Shown: one piece after another, positions 52,171 to 63,339 of the stretch | How positions within the stretch are numbered: the stretch's first letter is position 1 | Layout: each line of letters begins with the position of its first letter | DNA from: Xiphias gladius | Taxonomy: Eukaryota; Chordata; Actinopteri; Istiophoriformes; Xiphiidae | DNA length: 64,000 bases | Direction: 5' to 3' | Assembly: GCF_016859285.1 (NCBI RefSeq) | Contig: NC_053418.1 | Coordinates: forward strand, 956,501 to 1,020,500 | Notes under the pieces: model-generated | The model's database searches: none | What the model was told of the DNA's origin: nothing | Seen by the model: only the letters and a program-made list of their open reading frames with translations | Made by a program: the position numbers and the translations under genes

Positions 52171-53235
52171 ATGTGTCTGTGTGTATATATATATATGTGT
52201 GTATATGTATATATCTTGCTGATTGTAGTGACTGGTTACTATCTACTGTTATCTCTTCTGTGCTCCGTAACACTGGCCTGCCTGGAATTCGGGAGTCTCC
52301 TGGTTTTGTTCAGACTTTTAAAGGGAGTTTGAACCCTGAGGTGCCACTATGAGGACGGGACCTCTGGGCAGAGAGAGAGACACACACAGTGAACCGGGGC
52401 TTGAGAAAACCTACCTTAGCTACCATAAAGGTCTTTACACGTCAGGAACGATGTGATTAAACAACATGAAATAGCAAATGTTCGCGTTTAACGCACCACA
52501 TACATTCGCATCAAACCTTATGCGATAATGTGAGTGTGGGTTCGAAAATATTGCTCTGACAAAAATGTAATCGTCAAATGATATACATTTTAATATAGTT
52601 CAGCTAGCATTAGCGGAGTAGCTAGTGTTAGCTGGTTGGCAGAAAAGGTTTCACAGAGTCCCCGTGCTGTTTGTCCTTTTTTGTCCCAAAAATACAGCAA
52701 CAACCAGACGATCCACCATGTCGAACGTTTTTGTGTTTCCTCCCAGCAAGCTGCATCGTGATTGGTCAGATGTGTTCCTGGAGCTGCCAAAAAGTCGTAA
52801 AAAAACCCCAAAACAGAACCCAAATAGACCTTGGGGCTAAAAAAGGCTTTCTTGCACAGCTAAATTCTGTCATTGACAGGATACTGCTTCAATAAATATT
52901 ACTGGCGTGAAGTTGGTGTGGCAATTCCACACTGGTGTTTAAAGACCTTAACATCTGATTCTTAGTCTGGTGGGTAGATCCATTTTCTACACCCCTCAAC
53001 ACACTCCTGTTTATTAGTTATTTGTGTTGTCAGTCATATGGCAGGTGAGTAAATCAATTTCTATTTTCTCTCCTCTCTGTGTTCTACTGAACCCCTTTCA
53101 GCCAGGAGCGTAAACTTCGGGTGTAAAGTCTATAAATGTAAAACTGCATCTTTTGCCTGGCTAGCAAGTTGTAGGACCCTTCAAATGAGTTCTTTTGCTC
53201 TGGCAAAAATCTGTAGTGTGCAAGGATGCATACCT
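51370..53235. other. Intergenic stretch
   Basis: No coding exon was recognised. The only clear structure is a compound TG/TA microsatellite at 52120-52214. Confidence 0.5.
52120..52214. repeat. Compound (TG)n/(TA)n microsatellite
   Basis: Alternating blocks of TG and TA units, with CACACACG at the left edge. Such sequence can adopt unusual DNA shapes and is prone to length change. Confidence 0.9.
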
Positions 53236-53351
53236 AAATCAGAAGGCTTCACTGACAGCAGCAGAACATTTGGTCCAGGGAAACGCAGATTCCTGCATGT
53301 TTTCACCTCTCTTCTCACTGGGTGCTCGGACAAAGTGAAGATGTCTGGGGC
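53236..53351 (-). pseudogene. GIMAP-like fragment, near-identical to 35.34-35.45 kb
   Basis: On the minus strand it reads APDIFTLSEHPVRREVKTC and then RFPGPNVLLLSVKPSD. About 115 bases differ at only about three positions from 35341-35455 on the plus strand, and similarity stops sharply at both ends. It contains no P-loop and no splice-bounded exon. Confidence 0.85.
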
Positions 53352-53367
53352 ACAAGTTACACATACG

Positions 53368-53585
53368 GTGAGTTGCATGAGTATTTGGACGGTGACGCAG
53401 TTTTAATGATTTTACCTCTGTACACCACTTCAATCAAGATGTGACTGAAGTGGAGACTTTCAGCTTTTAAGGGGTTTAACAAAAATATCACATTGACTCT
53501 TTAGGAATTACAGCCATTTTTATACATAGTCCCTCATTTTCAGGGGCTCAAAAGTAATTGGAAAATTGATTGACAATCACTTTTC
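53368..53585. mobile_element. Terminus of a Tc1-like element
   Basis: GAGTATTTGGACGGTGACGC, GACTTTCAGCTTTTAAGGGG and CAGGGGCTCAAAAGTAATTG are landmarks of the end of a fish Tc1-like transposon. Its left edge is about 17 bases from the GIMAP fragment. The transposase region is missing here, while a transposase relic of apparently the same family is at 36.9 kb. Confidence 0.65.
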
Positions 53586-55122
53586 AATCAATCACTTTTA
53601 AACCGAGTTTCTGGCTCTGCATTTAAAAACGCAGGCAGATTGACTGGACTGTCCCGTATTCAAACCAGTGCGACACCTCTCTAACACGAGGTCGGCCAAC
53701 AGACCCCGTTTGGGTTCTGGGCACGACGAAGCGACGCATCAAAACATCTCGCCACGATACTCTTGCTTTGAAAGGCTGATCTCCACACATAACGATCAGG
53801 TTTGGAAATTTGAGAAGTGTCTACAGTATCCTGGGAATAAGGAGTGAATTCATTTCTACTAACCTCTCAACACAGTTGTACATTAATGCATCAGTGGTAA
53901 CTGGAACACCAACCCAACTGTTCCCTGACCGCCACAAAAAACGGGGAAAAAAGGGGGCTGCGTGAAGCCTTTGCCCAGGTGTTGCTGACTACTCTACCTA
54001 GAACTCAAGCAGGGCTAAAAATGAGTCTCTGCTGCTGCACATGCCCTCAGGGTCTGGTCAACCACTTTTGGTCCAGATGTATTGAAGTAGCTAAACTTGT
54101 GGTCATTCCTTCCTAAACTGCTGCAATATTACTCCTAATTTGTCAGGTACTTTAGGTCGGTGTAACACCGCAGTCGGATATATGGCTGATTCCATGTGAA
54201 AGACCACAAACAAGGTCATTTCTGCTTTGGCCACTAGATGGAAACATAAACCTGGAAATGGCGCAGTCACTGCATTATTCAGCTTATCCAGCTGGCCTGG
54301 GTATGTAGCTGCATTTTCTCTATTTCAATCAGAGACGTTTATGTCCAGGAATCGACCATTTATATGAAATGGTCAAACAGTTAAGATTTTGCAGGAAAGG
54401 CTCTGCTGCTTGAAGGAGCTCTCAATGAATCCAAGACGCTACAAGGATTCTGCTGAGAGCTCATCACCCAAAACAGAATTATTCCTCCCGGCTTATTAAG
54501 TATTAGCAGGACAGAATATCTCGGATAAACATATGGCAGGATACTAATAGTATCATAATACGAGGCTTCAGATTGTTCAGGGATGTTGCCCCATATTCAA
54601 ATATAATGTTTTGTATTTAATGTGAATATTGAGCCATTGAAACATAATGAGGTTCTAAAGTTTGCTTTTACTTCCACTACTTAGCACGTTAACTCGAGTG
54701 CACTTTTTGGCCGCTGTACCCATCTGTGACCACTGCAACGAAAAGGCCGTCGCTTGTGATTTATTTACAGAAGCCAATACGCCTCATGTCGAGTGAACTG
54801 CAGCAGTAGATTCATTTAATTCGCTTACACCGGCTGGTTTTACTTTCGACTGGTGATGGAGCGCGTGAAGCACGAGACCTGGTCACCGTCAAAACACAAA
54901 ACCGCCGACCGCAGCACGCCGACGTCTTCCCGATGCCTGGGAAGTTCTAAACTGTTTGTTCACTGCCGTAAACTGCTTTTTGCTGAATACCAGATAGATT
55001 CCAGCTGTGTAACAAATGTGATGGGACGCCCGTCCACATGTTGACATTCTGACCCATGAGTCCTTACTACATTATTACATGAGTACTAAGTAGTCATTAC
55101 TAATATTGTTTTCATCTTGTGA

Positions 55123-55162
<40 letters not shown>

Positions 55163-55190
55163 ACTCTTATCTTAATGTTTAAGCCTAATC
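53586..55190. other. Intergenic stretch without recognised gene
   Basis: No domain-bearing frame or clear repeat was recognised apart from a (GT)n tract at 55126-55158. Confidence 0.45.
55126..55158. repeat. (GT)n microsatellite
   Basis: About 16 GT units downstream of the GIMAP-like exon. Confidence 0.93.
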
Positions 55191-55238
55191 AACGACCATT
55201 TGTATTCATGACATTATAAAAACTGTTCCTGAACCTAC

Positions 55239-55875
55239 CAACAGCTCCCACAGGATCCAGGTCGGGACTGACTGCCTCCCCAAGTTTCATGCTTCCACGA
55301 CCACTGGATAAATAAGACCCCGTGTCCTCAAGTACGTCACGGATCACGTGATCTCCATCGTTCTCCTTCACAATTTGGCTGAAGCGTGCGAAGAGCTCTT
55401 CAAGTTCAAGGTTCTCCTTCTTCAAGTGTCTGTATCGACACACTCTGATCATGTCTTTTAAGGGCGAATGGCTAATGTAGTTTTGACCTGAACTCTCCTC
55501 TCCACGGGCTGATATCAGCACGAGAGAATGATCAAATGATTGATCACTGAAGAGTTGAAGGACTCTGCAGGGACTCAGTTTGTGTTCCTTGGTGAAGTCT
55601 TGGGGCTGTAGAAGCAGGAGGAACATGAGGTCCAGGATCAGGGAGTCTCGCACAGGTTTCTATAAACTTTGTCAGTTTGTCTCCAGAGACACTGGGGAGC
55701 AGCAGATCTGAGGTGTTGATGAGAACTGCTTCTTTCTCCTCCAACTGTCCACTGACTCTCTGACGACAGTCTGGTTCTTCCTCTGTCTTGAACTTACTCT
55801 CTCCCAGTATGAAGTTCCCCACGTCTCTCCTCTCAGACCAGCTGTTCCCCAGCAGAACAACCCTCGGTTCAGACA
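55239..55875 (-). pseudogene. GIMAP8-like GTPase exon with one frameshift
   Basis: The segment is bounded by an acceptor (CTTTCTTTTCAG) and a donor (GTTG|GTAGGT). It encodes one G domain: SEPRVVLLGNSWSERRDVGN, then AVLINTSDLLLPSVSGDKL, and, after a one-base shift near 55620-55627, FLLLLQPQDFTKEHKL, FDHSLVLISARGEES, PLKDMIRVCRYRHLKKENLE. Both halves are otherwise intact. The shift lies in TTCCTCCTGCTTC, where one extra T would restore the frame. No start codon or further exons were found. It may be a decaying member of the same cluster as the plus-strand remnant at 35 kb, or a working exon with one sequencing error. Confidence 0.8.
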
Positions 55876-55879
55876 CTGA

Positions 55880-57225
55880 AAAGAAAGCACCGAACTATAC
55901 AACCATGTGTAAACTTAATCCAGTATCACCAGCCGAAGCTATCAACCGGAGAGGGAATGGCAGCTGTTTAAAGGCATATTCCGAGAAATTCAGTCTGCCA
56001 TGAAGAAACCTGCCAGTGTATTTCTTTTAACCTGAAAATGTCTAAAAATGTCCATCGCTGTGGACATGCGTGTATCTGTCCCTGAAACAAAGTAAGTTTA
56101 ACATCCACTTCATCGGGAGAGCTGACCTATGACACAGATCTACAGATCAGTCAAATCTGGCAGATACAGTTTGGGTGAAATTACAGGGTTCTCCACATGT
56201 GAAGTTTGTCCATTTAGGTTTACAAAGGAAGGATCTGCCAATGTAGTAAAAGTCTGCTTCTAAGTTATACAATTTTTTGCCAACTACAAGCAATGAAGTG
56301 CACCAGCTATATTTGAAACACAATTATTTATTCTACCTTGCATTAAGAATAAACACAGCATCAGGATAATCTGAAAATAGAAAAAAGGTGACTGTTGATT
56401 GCGATATTATGAGTCTGCAGCAAGTTTCAAGCCTCTACGCATTGATTTTCAAGGAAAAGGAGGCCAGTGGTTGCCTGAAGAGATGGAAAAACTTTCAAAA
56501 ACAAGAAAAATTATGTCATGGTGTGGAAAATGTTAGAAATAAAGTGAACTGGTATACTGTGACGATCCTAATAACAATGTTAAAATGTCAGATTAATATG
56601 AATATATGACAGTATACAGTATGCAGCCAAATACTGATCTAGAGCTTTCTCCTGCTCCTTTTCTGAATATGATCCAACCAAACTTGGCAGCGACACAGCC
56701 ACACTCAATAAATCAGAACTTTGACCTGCAGTTTGACTGTTAATCACACCTCTGAGAGCGATGAGGTGTCTGTTGGGAGCGTTGGTCAGCCAAAAAGAAC
56801 TTCACACCAAATGACTGATGTTAAGTTTTTATTTCATTAATTGTTAGTAATCGTGCATACATTAAATCAAGAACCATGGCTCTGAAATTTCTTCATGTTA
56901 CACGTTTTCACGAGCTTTTTACTGATCTGACGCCCCATCAGCTCCTACCACTTGTCTGGGCCTTCCGTTACCAATCCCTGTTTCACAAATAAGTCAGTTT
57001 TCAGATCTAACAGTTATGCTTCAAAGAAACGAGACGAATCATTACAGCATATGCTACATAAGGACCACACCCATGGTTAAACAATGGATCTTTGCTTGTC
57101 ATATCCACTCTATCTCCCCATGTTTCCTGTCAGCTTCTTCACCATCAACTATCAAATAAAAGGAATAAATGTCGACTCTTGGTAGGAAATGGGAATCAAA
57201 CAGCAGTCTCTTTTTACTTGAACGT
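55880..57225. other. Intergenic stretch
   Basis: No exon was recognised; the 5' exons expected for the adjacent minus-strand GIMAP-like exon are not visible. The sequence is AT-rich with no clear repeat. Confidence 0.45.
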
Positions 57226-57227
57226 AA

Positions 57228-57910
57228 ACAGTGGCTTCAGAAAGAATTCAGACTCTTTCTTTTTTTGATATAACATACAGTATGTTTAGAAAGGCACACA
57301 CCTGTGTATATAAAAGGTCCCAGAATTCACACTGCATGTCAGGACAAGAACCAAACCATGAAGTCCAAGGAACTCTCTGTAGACCTCCGTGATAAAACTG
57401 TGGTGACGCATAGATCAGGGCAAGGGTGTAAAAGCATTTCCAAAGCTTTGGGTGTTCCCAGGAACACAGTTGCCTCAATAATTGTGAAATGACAGAAGTT
57501 TGGAACCACCGGGACTCCTCCTAGAGTTGGCCGTCCGGCCATACTGAGTATCCACGCAAGAAGGGTCTCGGTCAGGGAGGAGACCAAGAACCCAACGGTC
57601 CCTCTAACAGAGCTTCAGAAGTCCTCCGAAGAGATGGGAGGCTGGGGCCACGTTCACCTTTCAGCACGACAATGACCCAAAGCGCACAGCCAAGACAACG
57701 CTGGAGTGGCTTCGGGACTAGTCTCTGACTGTGCCAAAGGGGCTTCTACAGACAAGGTTCTGAACACTTTTGTGAATGAGAGATTTCAGTTTTGGATTTT
57801 CAAAACATTTGCAAAAAATTTTAAAAACATGTTTGCACTGTGTCACTATGGGTCACTGATCGAATTTTATCAATTTAAAATGAACACCATAAAGTGTACA
57901 AAAAGTAATT
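57228..57910 (+). mobile_element. Tc1-like transposon, internally deleted
   Basis: The left end GTGGCTTCAGAAAGAATTCA and TTTAGAAAGGCACACACCTG are typical of a fish Tc1 element. The transposase start is intact (MKSKELSVDLRDKTVVTHRS, helix-turn-helix KSISKALGVPRNTVASI) but stops after about 45 codons at TGA. The frame then reads on as FGTTGTPPRVGRPAILSIH and VPLTELQKS before jumping to the DDE-domain phrase FQHDNDPKRTAKTTLEWLRD in another frame. Most of the catalytic core is gone. The 3' side keeps GTGAATGAGAGATTTCAGTT, but the right terminal repeat was not found. It cannot make a transposase. Confidence 0.88.
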
Positions 57911-58365
57911 AAAGGGATGCGCCGACCAAGTTTGTTGGCCCCAAACCAAGAGTCCTTTAATATCGGGAATCTGCTGATACTAAGGCTGACCCAAAACTCA
58001 TACTGTATTTACTCATTTTCGTACATTCGAAGTTATCGTTCAGTGTAATCATTTTTCTTGTCAATACTGGTTTGACGAAAGGCTTTTGTAATGCAACTAC
58101 GCTGTAAAAGATGGGGGTCAAAATCCACAGTCCTCAAGCCTGTAGCTCTGGTAGTTGGCCGAATCCAAAAACCAAGTGGGTATCTTCTAAAGTAAGAGTC
58201 TTTCTAGCGCTAAATTCCACCTCTCTACAGCCATTACGTCCGCGCTTAGCTCTAAGGGACATGTCCTGGGTGTCGTATGTATAATGTACATTGGAACAAA
58301 ACTCCAGCAATAAACCTACACAAGAGTGCGAGTAAGTAGATCCACAATATGTGTGTGTATGTATA

Positions 58366-58366
<1 letters not shown>

Positions 58367-58418
<52 letters not shown>
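58367..58418. repeat. (CA)n microsatellite
   Basis: About 26 CA units preceded by GTGTGTGTATGTATAT. Confidence 0.95.
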
Positions 58419-58419
<1 letters not shown>

Positions 58420-61400
58420 TTACGTTTATTAATTTGAGGTACGATCCAAACCACAGTAGAAATGAAACTGAAATCTGATTTCATATGACCAGAAGAGAGA
58501 ACTGCAGTTTTTCAAGCGTCCCCTTCACTATTTGTGAAAAGGAGAAAATGGCCGCACAGCCGACACCACCGCTGGGAGTCACATGTAATTAAAATCCATA
58601 ACTAGTATCATAAATTCAGATTAATAAAGAATTACAGCGTCAGTACTGTTCCTGAATATGAAATTGAGTTTGATAAGGTTATCAAGCAGCCATACAAAAG
58701 TTGGCGGAGTAGCTAACAGTCCACAGTTGCATTGCTTATCTGCTGCACACAATGAATTTTTCTGTGTTGAATTCTGATGAGTGTATCATAATGTTTAGAA
58801 AAGACGAAGAGACCCGGTTATTATTGGCAGTTTTTCTCAGGTGGATAACGTTTCATTTTTTTAAGGCCTCTCTGTGGTTGTTGTGCGTAGCTGTTAGCAC
58901 CAACTGCTAATTGACCAGCTAACTGCTAAGGAAGCTAGCTTACTGTGGAAATTTAACTTTTTTGGTGTAAGCCTCACATTTCGGACGTTTTCTTGACCAT
59001 TATGGAATAGTTGTATGAAAAGGGGTCGTTTAATATGCATTTAAAAATCAGTTAAAATACGTGAATAATGACGGAAAACCACGTCAACGAATGTTTCCGG
59101 GCTAATTACCGGGCGAGGGGCTTCAGCCTCTCGGTAAAAATGCAGAGCTTCACCTTCGGCTCTCCGCTAATCAGCGTCACTTTCTTCAGGTGTGTTAACT
59201 TTCGGACGCGGCCAGGAAACGCCTGAGGCCGGCAGGTGATTTGATAACCCGTTTCCTCGTTTCTTTTTTTTATTCGGCTACTCAGACGCCGTGTCGCCAC
59301 CGCAAAAGCAGGGCGAAAGGGAGAACCCGAGCTTAGGGGACGACCGCAAAAACTCTGGCCGTCAGACCCGAGCTCCAGCGAGGCCCGAGTGCGTGACAGC
59401 GACCCAATGATGGTGCAGTGTGGGGCGGGGGAGGACATCAGTCGGCGGTGACTTTTAAATGGTAAGAGCAGTGTTTTCTGCTTGCACACCAAACTTCATT
59501 CGTAAACCTTATAGTTTTATATTTCCCGTTCACGTGCAACGGCACGCACCTCGTCGACAGCTCATTTTAGATGTTTTTTTAAATGAAAAGGGTCTCAAGT
59601 CAGATTCGGCATTGATGGATTAGTGGACGTAGAGGTCTACTCTGCAACCGGCTCCTGCCCCGTACCCGCCCCGTGAAGGCGCCCGGTGTTGCAGCCTCCG
59701 CCGAATTCGGAGGCCGCTCGTACATTTTCTTAGAGATTCTCACAACAACGCCAGGAAACCATGGCGGTGCTTCCCCCAGTGTCACTGGAACCTTAAAGCA
59801 ATGGAAGATTGTTGAGCCTGACGTTGACCAGCCCGAGCTGAAGTCTTCAGATGCCTTGTTTTGTCCAACAGTCCAAACCCCAGTGATGTTATTGTATGTG
59901 AACATATAACGAGCGCGGCGCCGGTTCAGGTCCTGCTCGGCTTCTCATCAGTAGGTCAACGTTCAGTCCTCATCCAGCTTCCGCCTCACTGCTGTGTTAT
60001 GGTGCTAACGATAACAACGGACGCTGCTGGTCAGAAACCTGATCAGAGAATACTGGACCACGGATTCAGAAGAGCTGCCGTGACACACACACACACACAC
60101 ACACACTTGTATCAGGTACATCTAGGTGAATCTAAGGCGGTGCGACCCACCAGGCCTGTAATAAATCCTCCCTCCTGAGGATTATAAAGTTGTGGAGGAG
60201 GATGTCACTTTGGAGGCCGGGACTTGCGGTGCTGGGTCTTCCTGAAATTTTCCCACCACATTTATATGAATTAAGCTGGAGGACATAGTTTTATCTGGGT
60301 GTACCTAATAAACTGGTGAGTGGTTGTAGATTAATGTAATCACTGGGAGTCATAGTAACCTTTTCCCTGAACTGGAGAATCAGTATTTTACTGAGGAACT
60401 TGACTTAAACCTTAAACTGAACCTGACACGGATTTATTTCATCACTGGACTCATTGGCAAATGTGTCAAATATTTTCCTTAGTGATGAAAGGAAAATATT
60501 TGTTCTGCTGCAATGAGCCATTTCCAGTTTGCAGCGCTGGGGTCTCTGCTTTAAACAGAACCAGACTTTAGATGATCCTGTGTGAGGTTTCGTAGCTGCA
60601 GCTTGTTTTCCAGGGAATCCACGCTCTGACCGGGCGCAGCCATCAAAGCGCCGCGCCGCTGTGTAATCGATGATGTCGGTTACGTGGATGAGTCGTCCCC
60701 AGACCTAACAGCCTGTCCACTGATGTCTCTCTCTTTATGTTTCTCGAGAATCGCTCATGCATCAAAACTTCAGTCCACGCTGCACTTCCTTGGGTCCGCG
60801 GCGATAAAAATGTGAAGTGTGACGTCGGTCGGATGAACACTTGAAAAATCACTTTAGTGATTGTTTGGTTTTTTTTTCAAAATAGTTTCCCAGTAATTTT
60901 CTGTCGCTTGACCAGTCGATTAATCAGCTAATCATTGCAGCCGTGTTGTCGATCTAGAACGGATGTTTTCCTCTCGACCCCTTGGATCAGAGATGGGACA
61001 CCGAGTGTGTTTGAGGTGATCTGTTGATCGTGGCATCTGCCTCCGTGTCCGCGGCAAAACTACACATCATAACAGGAGATGTCAAGTCAGTGTGTGCGAA
61101 GACAGACTGAAGGTCAGAAACCCGAAACGTGAACGGACTGGCTCAGATACGGGTCCTGCAGTTCCTGGTTTATGTTAGAGGAGCCTATTTTTGCATGTTA
61201 TTTCCCTTCTGTAAATAAAACGACCATGCAAATTTCTGTTCTGCGGACACCCGCTAAGCTGGAATATGAGAGCATTTGTTTGGTTTCAGCGTTAGTCATC
61301 CAGACGCAGACCTGGTGCGAGTTGAAGCAGAGGAAATGTGATCCCTGAGCTAATGTGTTAGAACTGACTGTAGTTCTCCGTAACTGTGGAGGTGGGTACC

Positions 61401-62362
61401 GTCTGTCTTCTAATTCAGTGACCGTTAGCTTTCTTTCGAATTCTGGAGAGTTAAAAGAATATTCCAGATGACTTGTGCATCACTTCATACATTCCCAAAA
61501 TTCCACCTGCTAAGTTTGGTGTGTTTGGGAACCGTGGCATCTTGTGTGAAATAACCTATAGTTCTTTGCGAGTCTGGAAATTCTTGTGTGGGTGTCGGTG
61601 GTTTAACCTCGACCAGATGAGCGGTGTTACTCTGAGCCGAATCCAGATAGAGCCTGGTGGAAGATGCAAAGCGTCCATGGACACCGACGTTGCAGCAGCA
61701 TGTGGTAGCAGAGCATCGTTCCAGTGGAGGAACATTAACAGTGTAAAAGTCCCGCATGGACGTCACGTCAGTGAAAGTGAGGAAGTAAAATCAGGAAAAT
61801 GTACTTAAGTCATTAAAAATACTCAAGGCGGAAAAATGTCCCTTGTTACTGTTTTACTGTTAAACATTATATTGTTAGATGATTATTATTATTCATTATT
61901 ATGCTTCTGAGCTGTTTCACTGTGTATAGGACTGCAACATGGGATTATTGTCATTTCTCGATTAATCGATTGATTGTTTGGTTTGTGAATAACTGAAATT
62001 ATGATCAGAAAAAGCAGAAAACTGTCGCATTTGAAAAGCTGGATGGATGAAGGAACATGAACTTGATGACCAGATTAGCCGCCAGTTAATTTTCCGTCAG
62101 CTGACTAATCGTTTCAGCTCAATTTATATCGACTGTTTCATATGACCATTAATGCTGAAACAGAAAAGGGACAAATACAAACTATTGACGCAAAGATGCA
62201 AGAAATCTGTCGTCTAAAATATGACCTGGTGCTGAAGCGTTAAGGGAAAACCTGACGGGTGTCCGCATACATCTGGCCACATATCATTTAGTTTTGGTAA
62301 AGCCTGTAAGTGGCTTTAATCCCGGTGGTTTGCGGTGTATTGACGAGGTCTCTCCCCCCACA
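58420..62362. other. Intergenic stretch with repeat remnants
   Basis: No exon was recognised. The 128-codon minus-strand frame at 59106-59492 has no known motif. Remnants of the AATCGATTAAT/CTTGTTTTG repeat lie near 59835-59890, 60865-60950 and 61930-62130, and (CA)n is at 60082-60107. A 5' leader exon of the RING gene may lie in its right part. Confidence 0.45.
60468..60501. repeat. 13-bp perfect hairpin within a longer imperfect palindrome
   Basis: Arm AAATATTTTCCTT at 60468-60480 pairs with 60489-60501 across an 8-base loop. Outer segments CTCATTG and CAATGAG extend the symmetry. Confidence 0.82.
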
Positions 62363-62537
62363 GGGCGAGTTCTGATTAGGGCGTCTGAGGCTGCATGAGG
62401 AGCATCTTCGTCACGTCGTCATCAGGCCTCCGTCCCGCTCGCGTGCGTTGACCCGTCGCTGCCGCCTGCTGAAGGCTCAGCATCCCCCATCTCTGCAGCT
62501 TCTCTCGCTCGCTCCTCCGTCCTGCTGTCCACCAGTC

Positions 62538-63304
62538 ATGGATCCCTGCGGTTTCGGGAACCGGAACGCTCCCCCGCGCGATGCCGCTGCTGCCGGCCCT
62601 CCGAGTCTGCCTCCATATTCAGCCCCTGGCCCCTATGATAATTCCCATAATCCGCCTTTCTCCGGTTTACCATGCCCTCCAGTCATGCAGACAGATCACA
62701 GCTCCCTGACAGTCCCGAGCCATAGCTCTCCTCCCCTTCAGGCCTCGTCAGACCAAGATGGAGGTCAAAACCCGATCCTGTCCCCGAACTCGGACTGCTC
62801 CGCCTTGCCACTTCCAGCCCCAGATCCAGGCTTCGGCCTCGCATCCAGGCCTCTGTCTAGCCTAGCTCCGGTCTCGCCTCGAGCCCAGACTCCATCTCCA
62901 AACCCTTACCTCGCCCCCGCCACCCCCCTGTCCCGCCAGGTCTCCGTCGTCATCCCGTCCCCGGACCTCCGCCCCTCTCCTCTCCCGTCTCCGCGCTCCG
63001 ACGACACCTGCCCGGACCTGGAGTGCGCCATCTGCTTCAGCGAGTTCAACAACATCTTCCGCTGTCCCAAGATGCTTCGCTGCGGGCACACGTTCTGCCT
63101 GGAGTGCCTGGCGCGCATCAACGTCAAGTCGGCCGAGCCCAGCGCCATCCAGTGCCCGCTGTGCCGCAGCCTGACGCCGTTGCCCACCCTCGGCCTGCCC
63201 AAACTGACCACGGACTCGGACGTGCTGTCCTACCTGCCGGCCGCCATGCAGAGGGTCTACAGCATCCGCTTCCAACGCAACAGAGGGAAGCTGGAGGTCA
63301 AAAG
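62538..63304 (+). CDS. RING-finger E3 ubiquitin ligase, RNF183-like group, 5' part
   Basis: The start ATG (CAGTCATGGAT) is the first in the frame, and an acceptor CCCCCACAG at 62363 probably opens the exon. Residues 1-162 are proline- and serine-rich with no predicted fold (for example PPSLPPYSAPGP). Residues 163-209 form a C3HC4 RING: CAICFSEFNNIFRCPKML, then CGHTFCLECL and CPLC. PKMLxCGHxFC is typical of the RNF182/183/186/223/225 group, whose members mark proteins for degradation from endomembranes through C-terminal membrane helices. No helix is seen here. The frame ends at a possible donor, AAAAG|GTCAGG (63304); if unspliced it stops at 63333-63335 after LNEL. The rest of the gene would lie beyond the window. 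Confidence 0.85.
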
Positions 63305-63339
63305 GTCAGGACTCCGGATTCTTAATGAGCTTTAGAAAA

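Noticed and set aside
59106..59492. 128-codon minus-strand frame in a moderately GC-rich area
   Set aside because: No domain, signal or splice context recognised.
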